The position numbers and the translations under genes were made by a program. The notes beneath the pieces are model-generated. The model was not told the DNA's origin, made no database searches, and saw nothing but the letters and a program-made list of their open reading frames with translations. This document shows, in pieces, positions 37,629 through 45,772 of a stretch of 46,415 nucleotides of DNA (position 1 is its first letter; each line of letters begins with the position of its first letter). This DNA comes from Mastigocoleus sp. MO_188.B34 (GTDB taxonomy: Bacteria > Cyanobacteriota > Cyanobacteriia > Cyanobacteriales > Nostocaceae): NCBI RefSeq assembly GCF_030065675.1, contig NZ_JASJDK010000025.1, positions 1-46,415 on the forward strand. The letters run 5' to 3'.

Positions 37629-39746
37629 ATGTTGGCAAAAATACTTGTTGGACGGTACCAAATTGTCAAACATTTAGGAGGAGGTGGTTTTGGGGAAACA
37701 TATATCGCCCAAGATACCCACTTACCTGGTAAACCTGAGTGTGTTGTCAAAAAATTAAAAGCTCAATCAACAGATTTATTGAACCTGCAAACAGCTAGAC
37801 GTTTGTTCGATACAGAGGCTCAAGTTTTACATAAATTAGGAAACCACAATCAAATTCCGCAATTATTAGCTTACTTAGAAGAAAATCAAGAATTTTACCT
37901 CGTTCAAGAATTTATCGCTGGTCATGACCTTTATCAAGAATTAATACCCGGAGAGAAAAAAAGCGAGCAGGAAGTAATTTCTTTGTTGATAGAGATTTTA
38001 CAAATATTAGAATTTATTCATCAGCAACAGGTAATTCATCGCGACATTAACCCTGGAAATATTCTGCGTAGAGAACAAGATAACAAATTAGTTTTAATAG
38101 ATTTTGGTGCAGTTAAACAAATCAGCACACAAATATTTACTCCGGAAGGAAAAACTAAATCTACTGTAGTGATCGGTACTCCTGGATACATCGCCGCAGA
38201 ACAAGCACAGGGTTCTCCCAAATTTAATAGCGATATTTATGCTTTGGGGATAATTGGGATTCAAGCATTAACCGGACTTGCTCCCGAAGAATTAGAAAAA
38301 GATGAAGAAACTTATGAGATTATTTGGCGAGATCGAGCACAGGTTAGTCCTGGGTTAGGACAAATTTTAGATATGATGGTGCGCTATGATTTTCGTCAGC
38401 GTTTTTCTTCAGCAACTGTTGCATTGGAATCTTTGAGAAAGTTAGAACGGCAAAAAAATCAAACATCAAAAACATTTCTTATTTCTCCGAAATTAGAGCA
38501 ATTAAAACCTGCGATTTCCTCCAAAATTAATTATAAAAAAATTATTATTAAATCATTAGCTGCAGTTATTTTAGTAATTACTGGGGGTCTTATATCTTTC
38601 TCATTAGTAAAGATTATAGGTAAAGAAAATGCTAATGAATTATATAAGAAAGCTAATACATTTTATGATTTAAAACAATATGAAAATGCGATTAACTCTT
38701 ATGAAAAATTAGTTGATATTAAACCCGATTTTTCCCCAGCCTGGAATGGTTTGGGTAAAACATTTTATGATACAGGAAAATACCAAGAAGCATCAGAAGC
38801 TTATAATAATGCAATTCAGCTAGAAAATAATGATAAACAAGCATGGATAGGTAGAGGATTAAGTCTATACAAACTAAAAAAATATGAAGATGCTATTAGC
38901 TCATTTGACAAAGCATTAAAACTGGATGAGAATCAACCAGAAGTTTGGAATTCAATGGGTGAAGCTTTAAGTAAAATTAATCGATATTCCCAAGCAATTT
39001 ATGCTTACGAAAGAGCAACTAATTTGAATCATAAGTTTGATGTAGCTTGGAACAATAAGGGACAAGCCTTACATAAACAACATCGCTATAAAGATGCAGT
39101 ACAAGCATATAAACAAGCAACGGGTTTAAAAATTGATTATGTTGAAGCTTGGTATAATTTAGGTAATGCCTATGCCAGATTAAAAGAGCATAAAGAAGCA
39201 TTTGAAGCATATGAGAAAGCTGTGCAATACCAACCAGATTATTCCCAAGCATGGCTATCTAAAGGTAATATGCTGATTAATCTGGAACGTCATGAAGAAG
39301 CAATTGAATCTTTTCAACAAGTAATTAAATACCAACCCAAAAGCTATAAAGCTTGGTTTAATAAAGGTTGGTGTCTGCACAAAATTAAACGTTATGAATC
39401 AGCAGTTGATGCTTACGACCGAGCAATTGAAATTCAAGGTAATGATTATAATTCTTGGTATAACAAAGGTAATTCATTATATAAATTGAAGCGATATCAA
39501 AAAGCCATCGAAGCTTATGATATGGCGATTATCTATCAACCAGAACATTTTGAAAGTTTCTATAGTAAAGGTAATGTTTTGTTTGATACGAAACGCTATA
39601 AAGACGCAGTTACAGCATATGAAGCGGCGATCAAAATAAAACCAAATGATAAAAAAGCTAAAAGAGCCCGCAATAGAGCTAAAGATAAATTAGAGGGTCG
39701 TAAATCTTCTTTTTTTGGAAGAAATTTTAGAATTAAATTGTGGTAA
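37629..39746 (+). CDS. Ser/Thr protein kinase with transmembrane helix and ten TPRs
   Basis: 705-aa Hanks-type kinase. Residues 9-275 form the kinase domain: glycine loop LGGGGFGETY, ATP-binding Lys in CVVKKL, catalytic loop with His137-Arg-Asp139 (VIHRDINPGNIL), LIDFGAVK for DFG, and GTPGYIAAEQ for the activation/APE segment. The usual catalytic-loop Lys is Asn141. One membrane helix (about 304-328) follows, then ten 34-residue TPRs (about 334-675; WxxxG and YxxA positions conserved) that would lie on the other side of the membrane. The basic C-terminus ends KSSFFGRNFRIKLW. A TPR-bearing receptor-like kinase suits recognition of protein partners; the target is unknown. ATG 37629 has no evident ribosome site. 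Confidence 0.88.
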   Translation: MLAKILVGRYQIVKHLGGGGFGETYIAQDTHLPGKPECVVKKLKAQSTDLLNLQTARRLFDTEAQVLHKLGNHNQIPQLLAYLEENQEFYLVQEFIAGHDLYQELIPGEKKSEQEVISLLIEILQILEFIHQQQVIHRDINPGNILRREQDNKLVLIDFGAVKQISTQIFTPEGKTKSTVVIGTPGYIAAEQAQGSPKFNSDIYALGIIGIQALTGLAPEELEKDEETYEIIWRDRAQVSPGLGQILDMMVRYDFRQRFSSATVALESLRKLERQKNQTSKTFLISPKLEQLKPAISSKINYKKIIIKSLAAVILVITGGLISFSLVKIIGKENANELYKKANTFYDLKQYENAINSYEKLVDIKPDFSPAWNGLGKTFYDTGKYQEASEAYNNAIQLENNDKQAWIGRGLSLYKLKKYEDAISSFDKALKLDENQPEVWNSMGEALSKINRYSQAIYAYERATNLNHKFDVAWNNKGQALHKQHRYKDAVQAYKQATGLKIDYVEAWYNLGNAYARLKEHKEAFEAYEKAVQYQPDYSQAWLSKGNMLINLERHEEAIESFQQVIKYQPKSYKAWFNKGWCLHKIKRYESAVDAYDRAIEIQGNDYNSWYNKGNSLYKLKRYQKAIEAYDMAIIYQPEHFESFYSKGNVLFDTKRYKDAVTAYEAAIKIKPNDKKAKRARNRAKDKLEGRKSSFFGRNFRIKLW

Positions 39747-40001
39747 ATACAAATGCTCCTTTTTAAGAGGTATCTCAAGATTCTCTCATTATTAAACTAA
39801 AGGTGCTTTGGAAACACTCAAATTTCCTCGAAGCAAAATTTATCATTATTCCATAATCATGGAAATAAATTATACATAAATATAGATCATTGACTATTAA
39901 TTACATAATCAATGAAATAAGGGTAACATAGCTTTAAAACTTAATTAGGATATCATCTTAAAATTATTATTTTAAACTCCTCACACGAAGAATTGCTATT
40001 C

Positions 40002-40181
40002 TTAAGAATTTACTGAAATATCATCTATTTCATGAGATCTTTGTTTCTTTTGCGTGCTATTGCTAATAATTTCAGAACTTTTATTTGTACCTGAATCATC
40101 GCCACAACAGCCATCATCCCATTTATCATCTGGTTTGTGATTGCAAACTTTCACCTTGGTCTGCTTTGGTTGATTTGACAT
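40002..40181 (-). CDS. 59-aa Cys-pair peptide, candidate small gene
   Basis: Short minus-strand frame from ATG 40181, with TAGGTG 5 bases upstream as ribosome site. The peptide is highly polar: a basic N-terminus (MSNQPKQTKVKVCNHK), a central acidic block with adjacent cysteines (DDKWDDGCCGDDSG) and a Ser/Asn/Lys-rich tail. It has no hydrophobic segment. The Cys, Asp and Gly clustering is unusual for random AT-rich DNA, which supports coding. It could be a metal-binding peptide or a modified-peptide precursor, but no modification enzyme is nearby. The decamer repeat array starts 58 bases upstream. Confidence 0.45.
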   Translation of the reverse strand: MSNQPKQTKVKVCNHKPDDKWDDGCCGDDSGTNKSSEIISNSTQKKQRSHEIDDISVNS

Positions 40182-40238
40182 GATTACACCTATTTAATTG
40201 TAGCATTTGTCAGGCTAACGACCTTATTATAAACCTTT

Positions 40239-40278
40239 GTGGCAACAAGCGGAAATAAGTGGCAATAAGCGGCATTTT
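40239..40278 (+). repeat. Array of four decamer repeats (left end of island)
   Basis: Four consecutive 10-mers: GTGGCAACAA, GCGGAAATAA, GTGGCAATAA, GCGGCATTTT. The array starts within TGTGG at 40238. A matching inverted array is at 45731-45760. Possible terminal repeats of a mobile cassette, or a protein-binding array. Confidence 0.7.
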
Positions 40279-40576
40279 TAAATCGAAGCGAGGTTTGAAC
40301 TGGATAAAACTCACTACATGTAAGGGTTGTAATAAATAAAAGATGAAATTTTTAAATTCTTCAAGGCTGAATAAACGCACCAATTTGTAACCGAACTAAC
40401 CCGCAAATCGTAAAACTCAAGAAAGAGCTTATACAAGTGTTTCTCTATGGAAGCGCGTCGATTCAAACAAAATTACACGCCTAAAATATCTGCGTCGCGA
40501 ACAGAAGAGGATTATAGATTATTAGAATGAGGATTTATAGGTGAGTTTTGGGACAAATTTTTCCACAAGAGACATC
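40279..40576. other. Intergenic region
   Basis: About 300 bases between the decamer array and the beta-sandwich gene. No ORF or strong hairpin recognised. Confidence 0.4.
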
Positions 40577-40990
40577 TTATTCTGGTGTCAAATAGTAAAT
40601 ATTAACTCGCTCTGGATCTATAGTCCTATTCCAAGTTTTATTTTTATTTTTAAAACCTTGTTTTCTAAAAAATAACGTTACCCCAATTTCTTTAGGAATA
40701 ATAAAACTTACGTATCCATTATCATCAGTTTTTTTTGTTGCAGGTGAACCATTTGATACTATTAACTTAACTTCTACATTTTCAATCGGATTTTTATTAG
40801 TTTCATATAGCACTAATATTTTCATTTCTAGATATTCTTTTTTTGGGTTAGATACCTGTTCTGGAAATTTTACGGTGTCGATGAGGTCTCGGATATTAAA
40901 TCTAACACCTGCTAGAACTAATGAAATAACAGCGACAGCACCAACCGAAGTCTTTACCCACATAGGTAATCTATGAAAATTTAATTTCAT
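40577..40990 (-). CDS. Membrane-anchored beta-sandwich protein
   Basis: 137-aa protein. A single hydrophobic helix (about residues 12-30, VKTSVGAVAVISLVLAGVRF) is followed by a linker and a domain (about 55-135) of the carboxypeptidase-regulatory/Ig-like type. Its pattern is KILVLYETNKNPIENVEVKLIV, then TDDNGYVSFIIPKEIGVTLFFRKQGF, ending IYYLTPE. Similar small TM-plus-beta-sandwich proteins are found beside STAND/NACHT NTPases in cyanobacterial conflict systems, to my knowledge. It is the last of three same-strand genes, 155 bases after the antiporter, and may be a membrane partner of the NACHT system. Confidence 0.7.
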   Translation of the reverse strand: MKLNFHRLPMWVKTSVGAVAVISLVLAGVRFNIRDLIDTVKFPEQVSNPKKEYLEMKILVLYETNKNPIENVEVKLIVSNGSPATKKTDDNGYVSFIIPKEIGVTLFFRKQGFKNKNKTWNRTIDPERVNIYYLTPE

Positions 40991-41145
40991 GAATTTGCTA
41001 ATTTACTTAGGATAATTCGATTGTATACGGTATCTCAGTGCCGAAGTAAAATTGCCATTATATTCCGTATATGACCGTAAAATTCAGTTAATGATTAAGA
41101 TTTTCCAGCTTATCAAATACTATATTTTTAAAGCGAGTTGAAGAG

Positions 41146-42309
41146 TTATATTTTTCTGTTAGATATTTTGTTCTGAATATTATTAGCAGATGATTCCTCT
41201 TTTACAGACGGTAATACTCTATCTAAAATATAATTACTTCCGAAATAGAATAACGCAATCCAAATAATTGCAGGTAACGTTACAGATAATAAATTATTAG
41301 TTTCCTGGCTAGCTGACATTTCAATGGCGATAGTTAATAGCATAGCTGTCATTCCATTTTGATGACCGAACATAACTCTAGCCTTACTATTCATGGAATC
41401 TTTTATAAATATCTGAGTTACTATAATTTGTGCCACAAAGAATGTTGCAACTGCTAATATAAATCCAGAATACCAATATAGTTTTACATTTGCAGACATT
41501 AACCCTAAAATTAATGCACTTAACAAAAATATTCCAGAAGTAATCCTTGTAAATATTTCTGATTCAAATGGTCTAATAAAGAGTCCTATAGTTGCAGGTA
41601 ATAGAAAAGATTTAAATATGATGCTATACAAAATAGTTAGGATGATTAATATTGTATCTATAATTAATTTCTGACGGTATTTTATGATAATTTTTTGCTG
41701 ATAAATTGTATAAATTTGATATACCAAAAAGCAAATAATAATATCTTTCAATATATATGAAATGAAGTATTCAGCAAAATTGAAGTTTTCTAAAAGTAAA
41801 GCTGGTAGAAAAATATAAAAAGCAAATAAGACAGTTATGGGGTCGTCAAAACTCGACCAAGCTCTCAGTATAGTTGCGGACTTTGAACTGATTTTACTAC
41901 ATTCTAAAGATTTTCCTGCTGCAATTGGATCTATTTGAGCTATCACTGTTGCACATAAATAAGATGTAGCTCTAATTTGAGGGGATAAAATACTTAAGAG
42001 AAAACCTGGGATTAAAATTTTTAACGGTACACCAACAAATATTACTTTCGCAATTGAATCTAAACATCCTTTGAGAATACTTCTATCAATACCAAGAACA
42101 TTTATATATAATCCTACAGCAATAGAAGCATACATAATTTCCTGAAGAAAAGGAATATTTCTAGCATCAATATTTAAGTAAATTGCTGACCCATAGGTTC
42201 CTAATCCTAACGCTGCTGAAAAAAATATAAATCTTGGCAGCATATTACTTTGTATTAGAAATTTAAATATACATAATAATATTATTATATATAATGCTAG
42301 CTGCTGCAT
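41146..42309 (-). CDS. Cation:proton antiporter-like membrane protein with DD motif
   Basis: 387-aa protein with about 10-12 hydrophobic helices and no cytosolic domain. Two CPA landmarks are visible: an unwound-helix motif TVIAQIDPIAAG (about 122-133; like ATDPVA of NhaP) and WSSFDDPITVLF (about 151-162), which matches the ion-binding helix with a DD pair. HQNGMTAMLLTIAIE occurs near the C-terminus. By the CPA rule, DD suggests electrogenic exchange. Length is near the minimal transport domain. No close named family recognised; it differs from the 700-aa antiporter at 22.5-24.6 kb. It lies 304 bases downstream of the NACHT gene on the same strand and could be its effector, which is inference. 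Confidence 0.75.
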   Translation of the reverse strand: MQQLALYIIILLCIFKFLIQSNMLPRFIFFSAALGLGTYGSAIYLNIDARNIPFLQEIMYASIAVGLYINVLGIDRSILKGCLDSIAKVIFVGVPLKILIPGFLLSILSPQIRATSYLCATVIAQIDPIAAGKSLECSKISSKSATILRAWSSFDDPITVLFAFYIFLPALLLENFNFAEYFISYILKDIIICFLVYQIYTIYQQKIIIKYRQKLIIDTILIILTILYSIIFKSFLLPATIGLFIRPFESEIFTRITSGIFLLSALILGLMSANVKLYWYSGFILAVATFFVAQIIVTQIFIKDSMNSKARVMFGHQNGMTAMLLTIAIEMSASQETNNLLSVTLPAIIWIALFYFGSNYILDRVLPSVKEESSANNIQNKISNRKI

Positions 42310-42613
42310 ATAAATAATATTTTTTTAATGATTATTTGATGCAAAAATATTTAAAAATAATTGGTTATTTAAATTTTTATTTGGCAAATATAAATTTAAT
42401 TCATGTTTATTTATATATTTAAATATATGAATTAAATACACCCTAGTGATATGGTTATCTCGCTCTATTTTATTTGAGCAATTATATGATGAAATTAGAT
42501 CCAAAATCTAAAAAATATTTTAAGATTTGAAAATAATAGGACAGCTAAAATCAGTCATAAAAAATTAATCTACATCAAAATGTAGAACGATATAGTCCTT
42601 AGGCTTGTGGATA
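42310..42613. other. Gap between NACHT and antiporter genes
   Basis: Very AT-rich. CTACAT (42570-42575)/ATGTAG (42580-42585) can form a small hairpin. Read on the minus strand, it is followed by a T-rich run just past the NACHT stop codon, a weak candidate terminator. The antiporter may therefore have its own promoter here. Confidence 0.4.
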
Positions 42614-44998
42614 TCAAGAAGTCAATAAATTTGCTGAAATTTTATGGGTTGGTAATAGTAAATTATTAAATACTTCGTCACGTAATCCCTTAGATGAATA
42701 GCTTTCTACCTGAATACACTCTAAAAGTAGATTATTAGCATAAATATAATCTCCTAATATCTTACTATCTACTTTATCAAAGTGTACTTTATGACCAATA
42801 TCTAGATGCTCAAGCATTATTAGTCTTAATTTTTCAGCCCAATCTCTCCATTCAATACGTTCGAAAGTAGTTTCAGGGATTGATTTTTTTGCTTCTTCCA
42901 AATCTGTAGCTAAATCAACATAGCCAATTTGTTTGGCTTTATTAATTGCTAAAATAAAATTTTCACTAATGTTTTGCGGCTGGTAAAACTTGAAACGCTC
43001 TTTTGTAAAGTCACTAGCCTTTTGAGGAATTTGCGATCCATTATATTCTTCTGTATAAGAACCTACGGCTAACGCTAGGATACCAGCCAAACCAGATATA
43101 AGCTTCGTTTTTTCTGTTGCAGGTGTGAGTTTTTTTCGCTTCATATTAAAGCTTCTCATATCTGTAGATAGTTTTCCTGCAGGAATTCTGTCTATATCGA
43201 TTTCATGACTGATGTAAAGGTCCACGTCCAAATCAATAGCGAGATAAAAAGCTCTCCAAGAACTGGATGCAACACCGGAATTTTCAGTTATTCTATCTAA
43301 CCACGCAAGCATATCCTGCAATAATTGGTTATTTTTAACAATTTCGTTAGTACGTTTAAACATCAATATGAGAAACTCATCAGCCTTAGCTTTATTAAGA
43401 CGTTCAATAATCAAGACAAATACTTGTCGCCATCTGCGTTTTGTTAAATTTTCTTCTACAAATTGATTTAAATAAACAATCTCTCTATTCTCTACAATGT
43501 ACTCAGCAGCAAAATACTCTTGAAAAGTGAGATGGGAAAAAGAATAAATTCCCTTTGCCCTTTTAATGATTAAACCATAATAAGCTTCAATTTCTTTTAA
43601 TACCTTATGAATTTCAGCTTCAACACTAATACTTTTCAAAAAGTTAATCATCTTATCTCGTAATTCCCATTCTTTCCATAAAATTTTTTTAGGTTTATGA
43701 TTTAGCCCGTCATAAGCAATTTCACTCAGCATTGCTATTTTGCGCTGACGTGGTAGCTTTAAATATAAATTTCTGTCAATTCTACGGCTAGCATCCCACC
43801 TTCTTAAGAAAGAATCTACTGCATCTGCATACAGTTCATAACGGCTATTTGTAAAGTCATAAGAATCATCAAAGATACAACATAGAATTGTTAGTAATAG
43901 TGGATTTGTTGCTAGTTCCTTAACATATTCATTTGTTTCCAACTTCTTAATAAACTTTTGAGCAACTTTTCCTTCTCCACGTTCAGTAAACCATTTGTAT
44001 ACAAATTTTTTTATTTGGTCCCAGCCAAAATCTGCGGCTTCAACTTCTGTAAAATCTTTAAATACGTAATCAGTAGTGCCTGTACGACAAGTAACTATAA
44101 AATTATTGTCTGGATATGAAGTCGTCAAACTTTCTATTTCTTGGTAAATTCGATTATCATCCAGTTTTACTTCATCTAAACCGTCTAACATAATTAAAAA
44201 CTCTCCTTTTCTGAGCAAAGATTGAATTATTGCTTCAGAATTTGGAATAAATTTAAATTCATTTATAATTGCATTTATTAATTTGTGATTACTATCGCTT
44301 TCCACAAACTCTTTAAGTGAAATGAATACTGGAATAAGTTTGTTAACTGACTCTTCTAGATTTGAGTTTATCGCCAAATATTTCAAAAAAGTGGTTTTCC
44401 CACCTCCTGGTTTTCCCCAGACAATAAGCTTTTTATAGTGCTTTACAGCTTCTGAACCGGAAATTAGATTTTCATCATTTGAGAAAGCTAAACGTTTAGG
44501 GCTTTTATCTTTGTTCAGTTCTAACTCATTTAGTAATTTTTCAATAGTGTGCTGCTTTTGTCCCTTAATATCTTTTGAAATATTAAATTTCACATAAATA
44601 TTGTTTATATCTACTGCCTCATTCATATCAAGAACCCTCATAGTACTACACTTCCTTTTTAAGTGTTTCCAGTAAGGTTCTAACCAATCATCTCCCAACT
44701 CATTTTCAGTAGTTTCAATTTTTATCAATTGTCGTAATGCTTCTCTATAACTTTTTTTCTTTAGAAGAATATTACACAAATAATTAAGATTTTTTTCCTG
44801 CATTTTTGGTAGCTTATCAGCATTGAAAAAACCTCGTATTGTCCGAGCAGAGATTAAATCATCCCTGGGATCGTCTAATTCTTCTTTATATACTTGATTT
44901 AACTTAGTAATCAAAGACTTAGGTGAAGAGCCAAATTGTTCTGCGTAAGCTTGCTTCAAAGCTTCAAAAACTTCTTTATCAACTTGAATTGCTGCCAT
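42614..44998 (-). CDS. NACHT-type STAND NTPase, bacterial NLR-related
   Basis: 794-aa protein. Residues 1-about 85 are a helical N-terminal region typical of cyanobacterial NACHT proteins (FEALKQAYAEQFGSSPKSL, ARTIRGFF). The linker has YWKHLKRKCSTMRVLDMNEAVDINNIYVKFNI. The NACHT module (about 185-360) has Walker A WGKPGGGKTTFLKYLA, Walker B FLIMLDGLDEV and sensor FIVTCRT. Winged-helix and superhelical parts follow, with FSHLTFQEYFAAEYI. A C-terminal region (about 600-794) has no known effector signature. ATG 44998 has AAGGGA upstream. Bacterial NACHT proteins of this layout are established anti-phage sensors. No nuclease, TIR or protease domain is fused, so the effector must be intrinsic or encoded nearby, for example the downstream antiporter. 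Confidence 0.88.
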   Translation of the reverse strand: MAAIQVDKEVFEALKQAYAEQFGSSPKSLITKLNQVYKEELDDPRDDLISARTIRGFFNADKLPKMQEKNLNYLCNILLKKKSYREALRQLIKIETTENELGDDWLEPYWKHLKRKCSTMRVLDMNEAVDINNIYVKFNISKDIKGQKQHTIEKLLNELELNKDKSPKRLAFSNDENLISGSEAVKHYKKLIVWGKPGGGKTTFLKYLAINSNLEESVNKLIPVFISLKEFVESDSNHKLINAIINEFKFIPNSEAIIQSLLRKGEFLIMLDGLDEVKLDDNRIYQEIESLTTSYPDNNFIVTCRTGTTDYVFKDFTEVEAADFGWDQIKKFVYKWFTERGEGKVAQKFIKKLETNEYVKELATNPLLLTILCCIFDDSYDFTNSRYELYADAVDSFLRRWDASRRIDRNLYLKLPRQRKIAMLSEIAYDGLNHKPKKILWKEWELRDKMINFLKSISVEAEIHKVLKEIEAYYGLIIKRAKGIYSFSHLTFQEYFAAEYIVENREIVYLNQFVEENLTKRRWRQVFVLIIERLNKAKADEFLILMFKRTNEIVKNNQLLQDMLAWLDRITENSGVASSSWRAFYLAIDLDVDLYISHEIDIDRIPAGKLSTDMRSFNMKRKKLTPATEKTKLISGLAGILALAVGSYTEEYNGSQIPQKASDFTKERFKFYQPQNISENFILAINKAKQIGYVDLATDLEEAKKSIPETTFERIEWRDWAEKLRLIMLEHLDIGHKVHFDKVDSKILGDYIYANNLLLECIQVESYSSKGLRDEVFNNLLLPTHKISANLLTS

Positions 44999-45730
44999 TT
45001 TATTTCCCTTATAAACAACGATCCATATACAACACTATAAAATATTAGTATTATTTATTACTTTTACTACCAATATATAAAATAAATATTTACATGCCAA
45101 TGTAGAGCGTATTTAGCAAATATAAATACTAAATTCACTCTATTAAGAGATTAGCGGCTATAAACAACAAAATAAGTATATTACATTACTAATATATTAC
45201 ATTATTATTTTACAGAAAAAATATATTTTTCCTATCGCATTAATAGAGTATTATCTACTATATTTAAAATTATAAATTGCCTTAAAAATTAACATTAAAT
45301 ATGTATTTGATATACATAACAAATTTTATCTAATTCAATTACGAATTAGGCTTATTATTTTATGATTTCATAAACAAAATTCTAATGCAGTTTAAAAAAA
45401 TATATAAACTGAATTAGATGTGAATAAATTAATTCAATTGTCATACTCAAACAAGACACACACACATTTGTGTGATTACTTCTTGTTCATGTGCTTGAGT
45501 ATAACATTTTACATTCTAGGCAATTAAAAGACTTAACATTAGCTTGCCACCACACTAATATCTAACTACGCACATAAATATTCTTGAAATAATACAAGAA
45601 CTACTTATTTTGCTCATAAATATCTAGAAAAACTAAGTTAGATAGAATTTACTTCTCTAGATGTTTGCCTTAGGAATACACACACTATTATCTATATGTT
45701 TAGAATAATATGGATATATATAATTAGTAA
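44999..45730. other. AT-rich upstream region of the NACHT gene
   Basis: No ORF is supported. Contains the presumed NACHT promoter and a structured segment at 45443-45502 listed separately. Confidence 0.5.
45443..45502. promoter_or_regulatory. Multi-stem inverted repeat upstream of the NACHT gene
   Basis: ATACTCAA (45443-45450)/TTGAGTAT (45495-45502) encloses CAAG (45452-45455)/CTTG (45482-45485) and CACACA (45461-45466)/TGTGTG (45469-45474). It is a compact 60-base fold in otherwise structureless DNA, 450-500 bases upstream of the NACHT start. Could be a small RNA or operator; strand not determined. Confidence 0.4.
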
Positions 45731-45760
45731 AAATTGCCATGAATTTCCGCCTATTGCCGC
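45731..45760 (-). repeat. Array of three decamer repeats, inverted (right end of island)
   Basis: On the minus strand: GCGGCAATAG, GCGGAAATTC, ATGGCAATTT, contiguous. Ten bases further out lies TGTCAG (45772-45767). The array aligns with 40238-40278 when both are read inward, including the following T run. No identical flanking duplication is visible. Confidence 0.7.
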
Positions 45761-45772
45761 TTAATTCTGACA

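Noticed and set aside
40239-40278. Decamer array as a CRISPR or replication origin iterons
   Set aside because: No spacers, only four units, and no replication initiator gene; kept as a repeat with open function.
40577-45000. Retron, CBASS or toxin-antitoxin assignment for the island
   Set aside because: No reverse transcriptase, nucleotide cyclase or paired small toxin-antitoxin genes are present.
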